Shown: positions 46,621-55,881 of the stretch, in pieces | How the letters are laid out: each line of letters begins with the position of its first letter | Position numbering within the stretch: the stretch's first letter is position 1 | NCBI GenBank assembly: GCA_028869135.1 | Contig: JAGWTC010000016.1 | Location: 1 to 59,427, forward strand | Direction: 5' to 3' | DNA: 59,427 bases | Source: Rhodocyclaceae bacterium | GTDB lineage: Bacteria; Pseudomonadota; Gammaproteobacteria; Burkholderiales; Rhodocyclaceae | The notes under the pieces: model-generated | Told to the model about the DNA's origin: nothing | The model's input: the letters and a program-made list of their open reading frames with translations, nothing else | Database searches by the model: none | Translations under genes and position numbers: made by a program

Positions 46621-47415
46621 TCAGTTCCGGGCCGGGTTTGCGGTGCTGCCGCTCATGGCGAGCTGGCCGTCGACGAAGAGATTCAGCGTCCGGTCCTCGA
46701 AGTCGGTCCAGACTTCATTGTCGGTCAGCGGCTGGGTGGCGACGACGGCGACGCAGTCGTCGCTGCCGGCGACCTCGCTGAAATCTATGCTCAGATCCTC
46801 GTCCTTGAGGTGGGCGGTGGCGAACGGCGCCTTGCGCACGATGTAGCTGAGCTTGCTGGCGCGATGGGCAAAAAGGAAGTCGCCGTTGGAGAGCAGGAAG
46901 TTGAACTCCCCGTGCGCGGCGATACGCGCCGTCAGTTCGCGCAGCACCGGAAACATGCGCTCCGGCGTGGGCGCCGAGGCGAATTCATGACGCAGATGGT
47001 GCAGCAGAAAACAGAAAGCCCGTTCCGAGTCGGTGTCGCCGACAGGTTGATAGGGGCCGACGAGCTGGGGCTTGAAGTGCTGCAGGTCGCCGTTGTGCGC
47101 GAACACCCAGTGCCGTCCCCACAATTCGCGCTGAAAGGGATGCGTGTTTTCCAACGCCACGCGTCCCTGCGTAGCCTTGCGGATGTGCGAGATGACATTG
47201 GTCGAACGGATCGGATACTCGCGCACCATGTCGGCGATCGGCGAGTCGGCCGCCTGCTGAACGTCGATGAAGGAACGGCAGCCCTTGCCTTCGAAAAAGG
47301 CAATGCCCCAGCCGTCCTTGTGCATGTCGCTGCCGCCGCCGCGGATACGAAAGCCGCTGAAGGAGAAGCAGATGTCGGTGGGCGTGTTGCAGTTCATGCC
47401 GAGCAGCTGGCACAT
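46621..47415 (-). CDS. Class II glutamine amidotransferase (YafJ-like)
   Basis: A 264-residue Ntn-type amidotransferase domain. After removal of the initiator Met, Cys2 ([22 protein letters not shown]) is the nucleophile. [16 protein letters not shown] and [24 protein letters not shown] form the glutamine site. No synthase domain follows, so the acceptor is unknown. ATG at 47415 is required for the N-terminal Cys. It lies between pdxA and rsmA, spacing 2 bp each side. Confidence 0.88.
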   Translation of the reverse strand: MCQLLGMNCNTPTDICFSFSGFRIRGGGSDMHKDGWGIAFFEGKGCRSFIDVQQAADSPIADMVREYPIRSTNVISHIRKATQGRVALENTHPFQRELWGRHWVFAHNGDLQHFKPQLVGPYQPVGDTDSERAFCFLLHHLRHEFASAPTPERMFPVLRELTARIAAHGEFNFLLSNGDFLFAHRASKLSYIVRKAPFATAHLKDEDLSIDFSEVAGSDDCVAVVATQPLTDNEVWTDFEDRTLNLFVDGQLAMSGSTANPARN

Positions 47416-47417
47416 GG

Positions 47418-48380
47418 CTAGTTTCTTTCCGCCGCCATTTCCAGGGCTGCGTCGATCGCCGCGAACAGACTGCGCGGGTCGGCGCGACCCGTGCCGGCGA
47501 GATCGAGCGCCGTACCGTGGTCGACCGAGGTGCGCACGATGGGCAGCCCCAGCGTGACATTGATGCCGTCCTCGAAGGCGGCGTACTTGAGCACGGCGAG
47601 GCCCTGGTCGTGATACATCGCCAGTTGCGCATGCGAGCCCGCCAGGCAATTCTTCGTGAACAGGGTGTCGGCGGGCAGCGGGCCGACGAGATCCATGCCC
47701 TCGGCCTTGAGGGCCGCCACCACCGGCGCGATCACGTCGATTTCCTCGCGCCCCATGTGCCCGTCTTCGCCGGCATGCGGATTGAGCCCCGCCACCAGAA
47801 TGCGCGGCTTGGCGATGCCGAACTTGGCGACGAGGTCGGCGTGCAGGATGCGCAGCGTCGTGGCCAAGTCTTCGCGTGTGATGGCCGCGGGAACATCCTT
47901 CAGTGCGAGATGGGTGGTCGCCAGCGCGACGCGCAGGCCGGCGCCGGCCAGCATCATGACGACGCGCGGCGTGCCGGTTTTCTCGGCAAGGTACTCAGTG
48001 TGGCCGGTGAAGGGAATGCCGGCGTCGTTGATCACGCCCTTGTGCACCGGCGCCGTCACCATGGCGGCATATTCGCCGGAGCGGCAGCCCGCAATGGCGC
48101 GGTCCAGCATGTCCAGCACATAGCGGGCGTTTGCCGGGTTCAGCTCGCCTGCGCGACAGGCGCCGTGCAGCGGGACATGTTCGATGTTCAGCTTGTCGAT
48201 CGAAAGCCCGAGTTGCCGGGCGCGCTCGGCGAGCAGATCGCGGTCACCGAGCACAACCAGGCGCGCCGGAAATTCCTTTTCCGCGAGCGCCAGACAAATG
48301 TCGGGGCCGATGCCTGCGGGCTCGCCGGAGGTGACGGCGAGCACGGGTCTATCAGTTTTCTTCAAGCCGGTATTCGACAT
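47418..48380 (-). CDS. pdxA: 4-hydroxythreonine-4-phosphate dehydrogenase
   Basis: A 320-residue enzyme of pyridoxal phosphate synthesis. Motifs: [43 protein letters not shown], and the metal/NAD segment [18 protein letters not shown]. The ATG at 48380 lies inside the 3' end of surA (29-bp overlap), consistent with the conserved lptD-surA-pdxA-rsmA order. Confidence 0.95.
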   Translation of the reverse strand: MSNTGLKKTDRPVLAVTSGEPAGIGPDICLALAEKEFPARLVVLGDRDLLAERARQLGLSIDKLNIEHVPLHGACRAGELNPANARYVLDMLDRAIAGCRSGEYAAMVTAPVHKGVINDAGIPFTGHTEYLAEKTGTPRVVMMLAGAGLRVALATTHLALKDVPAAITREDLATTLRILHADLVAKFGIAKPRILVAGLNPHAGEDGHMGREEIDVIAPVVAALKAEGMDLVGPLPADTLFTKNCLAGSHAQLAMYHDQGLAVLKYAAFEDGINVTLGLPIVRTSVDHGTALDLAGTGRADPRSLFAAIDAALEMAAERN

Positions 48381-49647
48381 AGGCGCGGTCGCGCAGCTGG
48401 CGCAACCAATCCTCATAAGCCTCGTCGGCCTTGCGTTCGCGCAGGGCCTGGCGCGCGGCGGCGCGCAACTGCTCCTGTCCGCCTTCGGCGACACGCCGTT
48501 CCAGAACTTCGATCAGGTGCCAGCCGAAGGAACTCTTGACGGGATCGCTGACCTTGTTGAGCGGCAGCGCGTTCATGGTCTTTTCAAAATCCGGGACGGT
48601 CGCGCCCTGGGCGAGCCAGCCGAGATCGCCGCCCTTGGAGGAGGACAGATCGTTGGAGTATTTCCGGGCCAGCTCGGCAAAATCGGCGCCGTTGTCGAGC
48701 CTTGCCTTGATGTCGTCGATCTTGCGCCGGGCTTCGGCATCGCTGACCAGCTCCGTGACCTTGATCAGGATGTGGCGAGCATGGGTCTGCTGGACGTTTT
48801 TGGCAGCCAGCTTGCCGCCGCGCTTATCTACCAGCTTGATGATATGGAATCCCGCCGAGCTGCGCAGAATGTCGCTGACCTGCCCGGGTTGCAGCTTCGA
48901 AACCGCGTCGGCGTAGAGCGTCGGCAGGCGGTCGATGGTGCGCACGCCGATATTGCCGCCGGAAAGCGCATCGGGAGCATCCGAGTAGGCGGCCGCCACC
49001 TTGGCAAAGTCCTCGCCGTGTTGCAGTCGCTGCTGGGCTTCCGCGGCGCGTGCGCGCAAGCGGGCGATCTGATCCGGTCCCGCCTGCTCCGGCAGGCGAA
49101 CGATGATGTGCGAGATCAGGTATTCGGCGCTGTCCCCGCGCGCCTCGGCGCTGCTGAGATAGTTGTCGATCTCGCCTTCCGAGATGGTGACGCGGCTGTC
49201 GACTTCACGGTCGCGCAGGCGGGCCACGACGATTTCCTGACGGATTTCCTCGCGGAACTTGCTCCAGGGGATGTTGTCCTTTTCCAGCGCCTGCTTGAAG
49301 GCATCGAGGGTCAGTTTGTTGCCTTCGGCGATGCGGCGCAGCGCCGAGTCGAGGTCGGCGTCGCTGACTTTCATGCCCAGCTCGGTTGCCGATTGCATCT
49401 GCAATTTGTCCACGATGAGACGTTCGAGCACCTGGCGCTGCAGAATCTGCGCGGGCGGCATCGGCGTGCCCTGGCGTTTGAGGTTGCTTTCGGCGCTGTT
49501 GACCCGGGTGCGCAGGTCGTATTGCGTGATGGCCTCGTTATTGACGATCGCGATGACGCGGTCGGCCTCGATGGGCAGGGGGCTGTTTTGTGCGAGGGCC
49601 GGTGTCGCGACGATCAGCAGTGTGGTCAGGAATGAAAAACGATTCAT
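48352..49647 (-). CDS. surA: Periplasmic chaperone / peptidyl-prolyl isomerase SurA
   Basis: A 431-residue outer-membrane-protein chaperone. Signal peptide [19 protein letters not shown] precedes an N-terminal SurA domain ([25 protein letters not shown]). Two parvulin domains follow: [14 protein letters not shown]...[21 protein letters not shown] and [10 protein letters not shown]...[22 protein letters not shown]. It delivers proteins such as the LptD encoded just upstream. Start 49647 is fixed by the signal peptide. Confidence 0.95.
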   Translation of the reverse strand: MNRFSFLTTLLIVATPALAQNSPLPIEADRVIAIVNNEAITQYDLRTRVNSAESNLKRQGTPMPPAQILQRQVLERLIVDKLQMQSATELGMKVSDADLDSALRRIAEGNKLTLDAFKQALEKDNIPWSKFREEIRQEIVVARLRDREVDSRVTISEGEIDNYLSSAEARGDSAEYLISHIIVRLPEQAGPDQIARLRARAAEAQQRLQHGEDFAKVAAAYSDAPDALSGGNIGVRTIDRLPTLYADAVSKLQPGQVSDILRSSAGFHIIKLVDKRGGKLAAKNVQQTHARHILIKVTELVSDAEARRKIDDIKARLDNGADFAELARKYSNDLSSSKGGDLGWLAQGATVPDFEKTMNALPLNKVSDPVKSSFGWHLIEVLERRVAEGGQEQLRAAARQALRERKADEAYEDWLRQLRDRAYVEYRLEEN

Positions 49648-49675
49648 GGCGCCTCCATCGGCGGGATACAGCGTG

Positions 49676-52600
49676 TCATTGATAGTCGGAGTATCCGCTG
49701 GCGGGCTGCCCCGGATTGCCGTAGTTGCGGCTGTAGCCGGGCACGGTGCGTCGGAGGACGTCCGCCGGATTGGAGCCGATATTCGAGAAGCCCGAGAGTT
49801 CGAGCTGGATAAAGAACGACGTCGTCTGGGTCTGTGCGGTAGTGGACAGACGTTGCAGCAAGCCGCGAATGGCCCAGCAACCGCCATTGTATTCAAGCCC
49901 CGCGACGACTTCGATGGGGCGCGCGTCCCGGGTGGAGTAGTTATACCGCCCCACGGCCGTCCAGCCACCGCTGAACGGCCACTGACCGGAGATGTCGACC
50001 TGGCCGAGCTGATCGTGCGTGTAGCGGTAGCCGGCATTCAAGACCTTGCCGATTTCGGGTTGGTAGCGCGACATGAGATTGAAGCGCTCGGTGCGGTTGT
50101 CGCGCGGGTTGTATTGCACGCCGGCATCGACATAGGTCTTGGGCGCGACCAGGCCGGTAATGGCGGCGAGCAGATCGGCATCGCGATGAGTACGGGCAAT
50201 CTCGGCGTCCGGGTTGGTCGGCGAGTTCAGCGTCACCCTCTGGTCGCTGAAGTAGTGGCGCTGACCGAGCATGCCGCGTATCAGCTCGATGCCGGTTTCG
50301 GGGTCGATCAGGCGCGAGGTGAGCGCTGCGGTCAGTTGATTGGCATCGCCGATGCGATCCTTGCCTACGTAACGGTTCTCCGAGAATATCTGCGCAAAAT
50401 TGAAGTCGGCCAGGGCCGTGTCGAAGACCGGAATATTGCTTTGATCCCGGTTCGGGATATAGACGTAGTACAGCCGGGGTTCCAGCGTCTGGGTATAGGT
50501 CGAGTCCTTCCACTGGAAGTCGCGCTCGAAGGTTACGCCGCTGTCCACGCTGAAGATCGGCACGGTCCGGTTGATGCTGTCGGGCAGGCCGGCCTCCTGC
50601 CGCTGGAGATGGTAGCTCGTCGAATGCACGCCGACCTTGGGCGTAACGTAGAAGGCGGCGCTTTGCAGCGGCAGCGACAGTTGCGGATAAATCACCATCC
50701 GCTGCCCTTCGACCTGCGTCGGATGCGAGAAGTTGACGTATTCGCCCTGTAGGTTGAAGGCGAGCCGGGCGGGCAGGTCATAGCGGCCGGCATTCAGATT
50801 GATGCGCGGCAGGCTGGCGTAGGGCGCGACGACCGGCGGCTGGTTCGGGATCTGCAGCGTCTGGTATTTTTCCATCGCCACGCTGGCCGACCACCAACTG
50901 GCGCCGTAGTTGAGGACGCCCTGGCGCAGCAGGTTGACCTGCGAGATGTTGGCGATCCGGGTGGACAGGTCCGTGTAATAGGTGCTGTCCGAAACGCCGT
51001 TGAGGTTCAGCAAGCCGCTGAAGCCGTTGCCGAGAATCTGGTTGTGCTGGACCGAAAAGGCGTAGCGCGATTCCCCTGTGGCGGCGTCGTGCGGCAGGTA
51101 TTCGAAACGCGAGGTGCCGACGTAGTTGTAGTCCAGATAACGCAGTTCGCCGCTCAGTTGCAGGCCACGCTTCGACATCAGCCGCGAGGTGAGGGTGGCG
51201 TCCATATTGGGCGCGATATTCCAGTAGAAGGGCTGGAAGTACTGCACGCCGACCTTGGTGTCCGCGCCTACGGTGGCGGGCAGCAGGCCGCTCTTGCGCT
51301 GGTTGTTGAGCGAGAACGACATGATGGGCGTGTACAGGAAAGGCACGCCCTTGAAATAGATTCTTGCATTCCTGCCGTCGCCGACTTCGCGATCGTAATC
51401 CAGCTTCAGATCGGTGGCCTGCGCATACCAGTCCTGATTGTCGCCAGCCGGGCAGGTGCTGTAGGTGGCGTTGGTGAAACGATACTGGCCGTCGCCTTCG
51501 AGGTCGACGCGGTCGGCCTTGCCGCTGCCCGTCGTGGTGACGCGCTGGGGCGCCATCACGTCCGGCATGCCCGGATGCAAAGGCGTGGCTGTCACCACAT
51601 CCTGCGGGATCGGTTGCTTGATCGAGGTCTCGCTTTTGACCATGTAGACGGGATGCTCGAAATAGCCCTCGTTGTCGATCATGCGCACGCGCGCCTTGGG
51701 CCCGCTCATGCGCGCATCGGGGCGGGTCAGAAGCACATTGCCTTCGGCCTCGGCTTCTTCGTCGAGCTGCCAGTAGGTGATCTTGTCGGCGTAAAGGCTG
51801 GAGTCGCCCTGCTCCAGCTCGACACTGCCTTCTGCAACGATGGCCTGGTCCGTGGTGCCGTTGATGCGGTCTGCGGTGACATAGATCGGCGTTTTTGCGT
51901 TCGGGTCCTGCGGCACCTTCTTGTAACCCGTCGGCGCCGGCAGGCGGCCTGCATCGACATGGGCCGAATACAGCGGGGGCAGGCGCGGCGAGGTGTCGAT
52001 AGGCGGAGGTGTTGTGCCACCGGCAGGCGATCCGGCGGTGCCCGCGCCGGCTGCCGCCGAGGCGGCGTCGACCGTGCCGGCACTTGAGGCGATTTTCGGA
52101 GCGGGCGGGGCCCCCAGCAAGGCGGGATCGACCCGCAGCGCCTCCATATTGCGCGCCAGCGTGACATTGCCCCGGCTCGAAGGTGCCGCTGTCGCGGACG
52201 ATGCGGCACCGCTCGCTGCGGCTGCCGCAGGCGTCGCACTTGCCGGCCCCGGTGCGGGCGTCGGGATCGGTTTTACCAGGGTTTCGGGGGCGGAAGCAGC
52301 CGGCTTGGCCGGGCTGGGTGGGGGCACTGCCTTGGCGGGTGCAGGAGCAGGAGCAGGAGCAGGAGTAGGCGCAGTTGGCGCCGAAGCGGGCTGTGCCGGC
52401 GCGCTGGCGGGGGCCGGGGCGGGAGTTGGCGCGGCGGCCGGTGTGATGATTGAAGGCGTCGAGACCTGAACCGGCTTGACACCGACATCATTGGTAGTGG
52501 CTGGCGCCGCCGTGCCATTTTTCACCTGGGTCGGCGCTGCGTCTGCGGCGGGCGCCGGTGCCGGCTTTGGTTGATTCAATGCGGGCGTCTGGCCCAGCAA

Positions 52601-52708
52601 GGCCGGGTCGACCTGCAGTGGAGGCAGGCTGTCTGCGGCGTGACTAGCGCCCGTGGCCGTGATTAACAGCGCCGCAATGCCGAGTTGTCCAGAGACCGAA
52701 GCCGCCAT
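49676..52708 (-). CDS. lptD: LPS assembly protein LptD with long Pro/Ala-rich linker
   Basis: An outer-membrane beta-barrel of 1010 residues, longer than the about 780 usual in enterics. A signal peptide (about 1-24) is followed by a 240-residue low-complexity Pro/Ala/Ser segment. Within it LQVDPALLG (31-39) recurs as LRVDPALLG (191-199). The OstA N-domain begins about residue 273 (PIYVTADRINGTTDQAIVAEGSVELEQGD), then the barrel. Only two cysteines are visible (about 419 and 943). A GGAGCA tandem run near 52341-52369 encodes the Pro-Ala repeats. It inserts lipopolysaccharide together with LptE. Confidence 0.94.
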   Translation of the reverse strand: MAASVSGQLGIAALLITATGASHAADSLPPLQVDPALLGQTPALNQPKPAPAPAADAAPTQVKNGTAAPATTNDVGVKPVQVSTPSIITPAAAPTPAPAPASAPAQPASAPTAPTPAPAPAPAPAKAVPPPSPAKPAASAPETLVKPIPTPAPGPASATPAAAAASGAASSATAAPSSRGNVTLARNMEALRVDPALLGAPPAPKIASSAGTVDAASAAAGAGTAGSPAGGTTPPPIDTSPRLPPLYSAHVDAGRLPAPTGYKKVPQDPNAKTPIYVTADRINGTTDQAIVAEGSVELEQGDSSLYADKITYWQLDEEAEAEGNVLLTRPDARMSGPKARVRMIDNEGYFEHPVYMVKSETSIKQPIPQDVVTATPLHPGMPDVMAPQRVTTTGSGKADRVDLEGDGQYRFTNATYSTCPAGDNQDWYAQATDLKLDYDREVGDGRNARIYFKGVPFLYTPIMSFSLNNQRKSGLLPATVGADTKVGVQYFQPFYWNIAPNMDATLTSRLMSKRGLQLSGELRYLDYNYVGTSRFEYLPHDAATGESRYAFSVQHNQILGNGFSGLLNLNGVSDSTYYTDLSTRIANISQVNLLRQGVLNYGASWWSASVAMEKYQTLQIPNQPPVVAPYASLPRINLNAGRYDLPARLAFNLQGEYVNFSHPTQVEGQRMVIYPQLSLPLQSAAFYVTPKVGVHSTSYHLQRQEAGLPDSINRTVPIFSVDSGVTFERDFQWKDSTYTQTLEPRLYYVYIPNRDQSNIPVFDTALADFNFAQIFSENRYVGKDRIGDANQLTAALTSRLIDPETGIELIRGMLGQRHYFSDQRVTLNSPTNPDAEIARTHRDADLLAAITGLVAPKTYVDAGVQYNPRDNRTERFNLMSRYQPEIGKVLNAGYRYTHDQLGQVDISGQWPFSGGWTAVGRYNYSTRDARPIEVVAGLEYNGGCWAIRGLLQRLSTTAQTQTTSFFIQLELSGFSNIGSNPADVLRRTVPGYSRNYGNPGQPASGYSDYQ

Positions 52709-52776
52709 GCCTTAAGCAAACCAATGTGCGTTCCGCGCCGCCCCGAGCAACCCAGCAGACAGGCAGTAACAAGCCG

Positions 52777-52803
52777 AATGTTAGAATTTTGCATTCTAAC
52801 ATT
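52777..52803. promoter_or_regulatory. Perfect 11-bp palindrome between lptD and amgK
   Basis: AATGTTAGAAT (52777-52787) / ATTCTAACATT (52793-52803), spacer TTTGC, in the 143-bp divergent promoter region. Each arm contains TAGAAT, a near-consensus -10 box, one on each strand. No matching -35 boxes were seen, so this may be a regulator site instead. Confidence 0.45.
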
Positions 52804-52851
52804 GGCCGCCACGGGAAACCCGCCCTTCAGTGCGGCAACGATACCTCTACT

Positions 52852-53859
52852 ATGCAGCGTCAGCAGGAAATCACCGCCTGGCTGGAAAGTCTCCGCCCGG
52901 GCCGCAGCTTTACCCTTGCGCCGGCGTCCGCCGATGCCAGCTTTCGGCGTTACTTCCGCGCCAGCTTTGCCGACGGCGAGACGCTGATCGTCATGGACGC
53001 GCCGCCCAGCCACGAGGACTGCCGGCCCTGGCTGCATGTGCAGCAGCTGTTCTCCGCCGCCGGCGTGCATGTGCCGCAGGTGCTGGCCCAGGATCTGGAG
53101 CGCGGTTACCTGTTGCTGTCCGATCTCGGCAGCCAGACCTATCTGCCGGCGCTGACGCCTGAATCGGCGCCGGCGCTCTACGGCGACGCCCTCGATGCGC
53201 TGATCGACCTCCAGGCGGCGAGCCGGCCCGGGGCTTTGCCGGAATACGACGAGGCGCTGTTGCGCCGCGAACTGATGCTTTTTCCGGAGTGGTATCTCGG
53301 CAAGCACCTCGGCGTCACGTTGGACGACAAGCAGCAGAAGGTGCTGGAGACCATTTTCCAGCGCATCCTGGCCGTCAATCTGGCCGAGCCCCGAGTGTAT
53401 GTGCATCGCGACTATCACTCGCGCAATCTGATGGTGGTGCCGGCCGGCATGGGTGGCAACCCCGGCGTCATCGATTTTCAGGATGCCGTCTACGGCCCCA
53501 TGAGCTACGACCTCGTGTCCCTGTTCAAGGACGCCTACATCAGTTGGGATGAAGAGGTCGTCATCGACTGGCTGGTGCGCTATTGGGAAAAGGCGAAAAA
53601 GAACGGGCTGCCCATCCGCGAGGATTTCGGCGACTTCTATCGCGATTACGAGTGGATGGGCGTACAGCGCCACATCAAGGTGCTCGGCATCTTCGCCCGC
53701 CTCTACCACCGCGACGGCAAGGACGGCTATCTCAAGGACATGCCGCTGGTGCTCGACTACCTGCGCCGCGCCTGCGCGCGCTACGACAGCTTGCTGCCGC
53801 TGTTGCGACTGATCGACAAGGTGCACGGCACCGAGATCAAGACGGGAATGACGTTCTGA
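52852..53859 (+). CDS. amgK: Anomeric sugar kinase AmgK (MurNAc/GlcNAc kinase)
   Basis: A 335-residue aminoglycoside-phosphotransferase-fold kinase. The catalytic loop VHRDYHSRNLMVV (about 183) and the metal loop VIDFQDAVYGPMSYDL (about 205) are intact. With murU immediately downstream (1-bp overlap) it forms the anabolic recycling pair known from pseudomonads that turns MurNAc into UDP-MurNAc. ATG at 52852 gives the usual MQRQQEITAWLES start; an upstream ATG would add 42 unconserved residues. Confidence 0.9.
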   Translation: MQRQQEITAWLESLRPGRSFTLAPASADASFRRYFRASFADGETLIVMDAPPSHEDCRPWLHVQQLFSAAGVHVPQVLAQDLERGYLLLSDLGSQTYLPALTPESAPALYGDALDALIDLQAASRPGALPEYDEALLRRELMLFPEWYLGKHLGVTLDDKQQKVLETIFQRILAVNLAEPRVYVHRDYHSRNLMVVPAGMGGNPGVIDFQDAVYGPMSYDLVSLFKDAYISWDEEVVIDWLVRYWEKAKKNGLPIREDFGDFYRDYEWMGVQRHIKVLGIFARLYHRDGKDGYLKDMPLVLDYLRRACARYDSLLPLLRLIDKVHGTEIKTGMTF

Positions 53860-54575
53860 TGAAGGTCATGATCCTGGCCGCAGGGCGCGGAGAGCGCATG
53901 CGGCCGCTGACCGATCATTTGCCGAAGCCTCTGCTGTGCGTCGGCGGGAAACCGTTGATCGTCTGGCATCTGGAAAAGCTCGCGGCCGCCGGTTTGCGCG
54001 AGATCGTGATCAACCACGCCCACCTCGGCGACAAGCTGACCGAGGCCTTGGGCGACGGCTCCCGCTTCGGCGTACGCATCCAGTGGTCAGCCGAGCCGCC
54101 GGGCGCGCTGGAAACGGCGGGCGGCATCGCGCAGGCGCTGCCTCTGCTCGATCCGGACAACAGCAATGCGCCTTTCCTCGTCATCAACGGCGATGTCTAT
54201 TGCGACTGGAACGTGGGCTTGGCCGAAAAGCGCGCCGCCACGCTGGCCGACGATCTGGCCTATCTGGTGCTGGTGCCGAATCCGCCGCACCACCCGCACG
54301 GCGACTTCCGCCTCGACGGCGATCGCGTGCTCGATACCCCCGAGTCTCATGGCAAGCTCACTTATGCCGGCATCGGCATTTATCGTCCGGCGCTGTTCGC
54401 CGGACTGGCGCGCGGAAAACCCGCCAAGTTGGCACCCCTGTTGCGCGAAGCGATGCACAATGGCAAGGTCAGCGGCGAATGCCATCCGCGTCGCTGGGAA
54501 GACGTAGGCACGCCGGAGCGCCTGGCCGCCCTCGACAAGGAACTCACGCTGAATCCGCCGGTCATTCTGTCATGA
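53859..54575 (+). CDS. murU: N-acetylmuramate alpha-1-phosphate uridylyltransferase MurU
   Basis: A 238-residue nucleotidyltransferase. The signature LAAGRGERMRPLTDHLPKPLL at residues 6-26 and LVINGDVYCDWN near 107 are present. It uses MurNAc-1-phosphate made by AmgK. The start overlaps the amgK stop by 1 bp (TGATG) and its stop overlaps pepP by 4 bp. Confidence 0.9.
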   Translation: MKVMILAAGRGERMRPLTDHLPKPLLCVGGKPLIVWHLEKLAAAGLREIVINHAHLGDKLTEALGDGSRFGVRIQWSAEPPGALETAGGIAQALPLLDPDNSNAPFLVINGDVYCDWNVGLAEKRAATLADDLAYLVLVPNPPHHPHGDFRLDGDRVLDTPESHGKLTYAGIGIYRPALFAGLARGKPAKLAPLLREAMHNGKVSGECHPRRWEDVGTPERLAALDKELTLNPPVILS

Positions 54576-55876
54576 ACATCGAACCCTTCCGTCAGCGCCG
54601 CCTCGAAACCATCAAGCGCATGGGCGCCGGCATCGCCATCGTGCCGACCGCGCCGGAGCAGACGCGCAATCGCGACGCGCATTTTCCGTATCGCGCCGAC
54701 AGCTACGCGCTTTACCTCTCCGGCTTTACCGAGCCGGAAGCGGTGGTGGTGCTGATTGCCGGAGACAAACCGCAAAGCCTCCTGTTCTGCCGCGACAAGA
54801 ACGAGGAACGCGAAATCTGGGACGGCTACCGCTACGGTCCGGCCGCGGCCGCAGATGCCTTCGGTTTCGATGCGGCTTATTCTATCGGCGAGCTCGATGC
54901 AAAACTCATCGAACTCATGGCCAACCAGCCGGCGCTCTATTACGCCATCGGTCACGATGCCGGCTGGGATGCACGCATCACGCAGGCCCTCAACGGCGTC
55001 CGCGCGCAGGCCCGCGCCGGCAAGCGCGCGCCGGAGGCGATACGCGACATCCGCGCCCTCCTCGATGCGCAGCGCCTGTTCAAGGACGACTTTGAAATCG
55101 CGCTGATGCGCCGTGCCGGCGAAATTTCCGGCGAGGCGCACAAGCGCGCGATGCGCGCGACGAAGCCCGGCAGATACGAATACGAAATCGAGGCCGAGCT
55201 GTTGCACGAATTCCGGCGCCAGGGCTGCCAGGCGCCCGCCTATACGAGCATCGTCGCCGGCGGCAAGAATGCCTGCGTGCTGCACTACGTCGAGAATGAT
55301 CAGCGCCTCAATGACGGAGATCTGCTGCTGATCGACGCGGGCGGCGAGCTCGACGGTTACGCCAGCGACATCACGCGCACCTTCCCCGTGAACGGCAAGT
55401 TCAGCGGCGCCCAGCGCGATGTCTATCAACTGGTGCTGGACGCACAGGCGGCGGCAATCGCGGCGACCGTGCCGGGCAACACCTTCCATGATCCGCACGA
55501 TGCGGCGGTCAAGGTGCTGGCCCAGGGCATGCTCGATCTCAAGCTGCTGACCGGTACGTTGGACGAGGTGCTGGAGCAGGAAGGCTACAAGCGTTTCTAC
55601 ATGCACCGCACCGGCCACTGGCTGGGCCTTGACGTGCACGACGCCGGCGAATACAAGGACGGCGAAGACTGGAAGAAGCTCCAGCCCGGCATGGTCCTGA
55701 CCGTCGAACCCGGCTGCTACATTCGTCCGGCTGACGACGTGCCGGCGGCTTTCCACAATATCGGCATTCGCATCGAAGACGACGCGCTGGTGACGGCCGA
55801 CGGCTGCGACATCATTACCCAGTCGACGCCGAAGACCATCGCCGAGATCGAAGCCTTGATGGCCGAAGGGCGTTGA
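54572..55876 (+). CDS. pepP: Xaa-Pro aminopeptidase P
   Basis: A 434-residue M24B metallopeptidase removing N-terminal residues before proline. Metal ligands are visible in LLLIDAGGELDGYASDITRTF, HRTGHWLGLDVHDAG, MVLTVEPGCYI and GIRIEDDALVT. The N-terminal domain (FPYRADSYALYLSGFTEPEAVVV) is also typical. Its proximity to a ubiH-like gene mirrors the proteobacterial pepP-ubiH order. Confidence 0.95.
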   Translation: MNIEPFRQRRLETIKRMGAGIAIVPTAPEQTRNRDAHFPYRADSYALYLSGFTEPEAVVVLIAGDKPQSLLFCRDKNEEREIWDGYRYGPAAAADAFGFDAAYSIGELDAKLIELMANQPALYYAIGHDAGWDARITQALNGVRAQARAGKRAPEAIRDIRALLDAQRLFKDDFEIALMRRAGEISGEAHKRAMRATKPGRYEYEIEAELLHEFRRQGCQAPAYTSIVAGGKNACVLHYVENDQRLNDGDLLLIDAGGELDGYASDITRTFPVNGKFSGAQRDVYQLVLDAQAAAIAATVPGNTFHDPHDAAVKVLAQGMLDLKLLTGTLDEVLEQEGYKRFYMHRTGHWLGLDVHDAGEYKDGEDWKKLQPGMVLTVEPGCYIRPADDVPAAFHNIGIRIEDDALVTADGCDIITQSTPKTIAEIEALMAEGR

Positions 55877-55881
55877 CTGCC

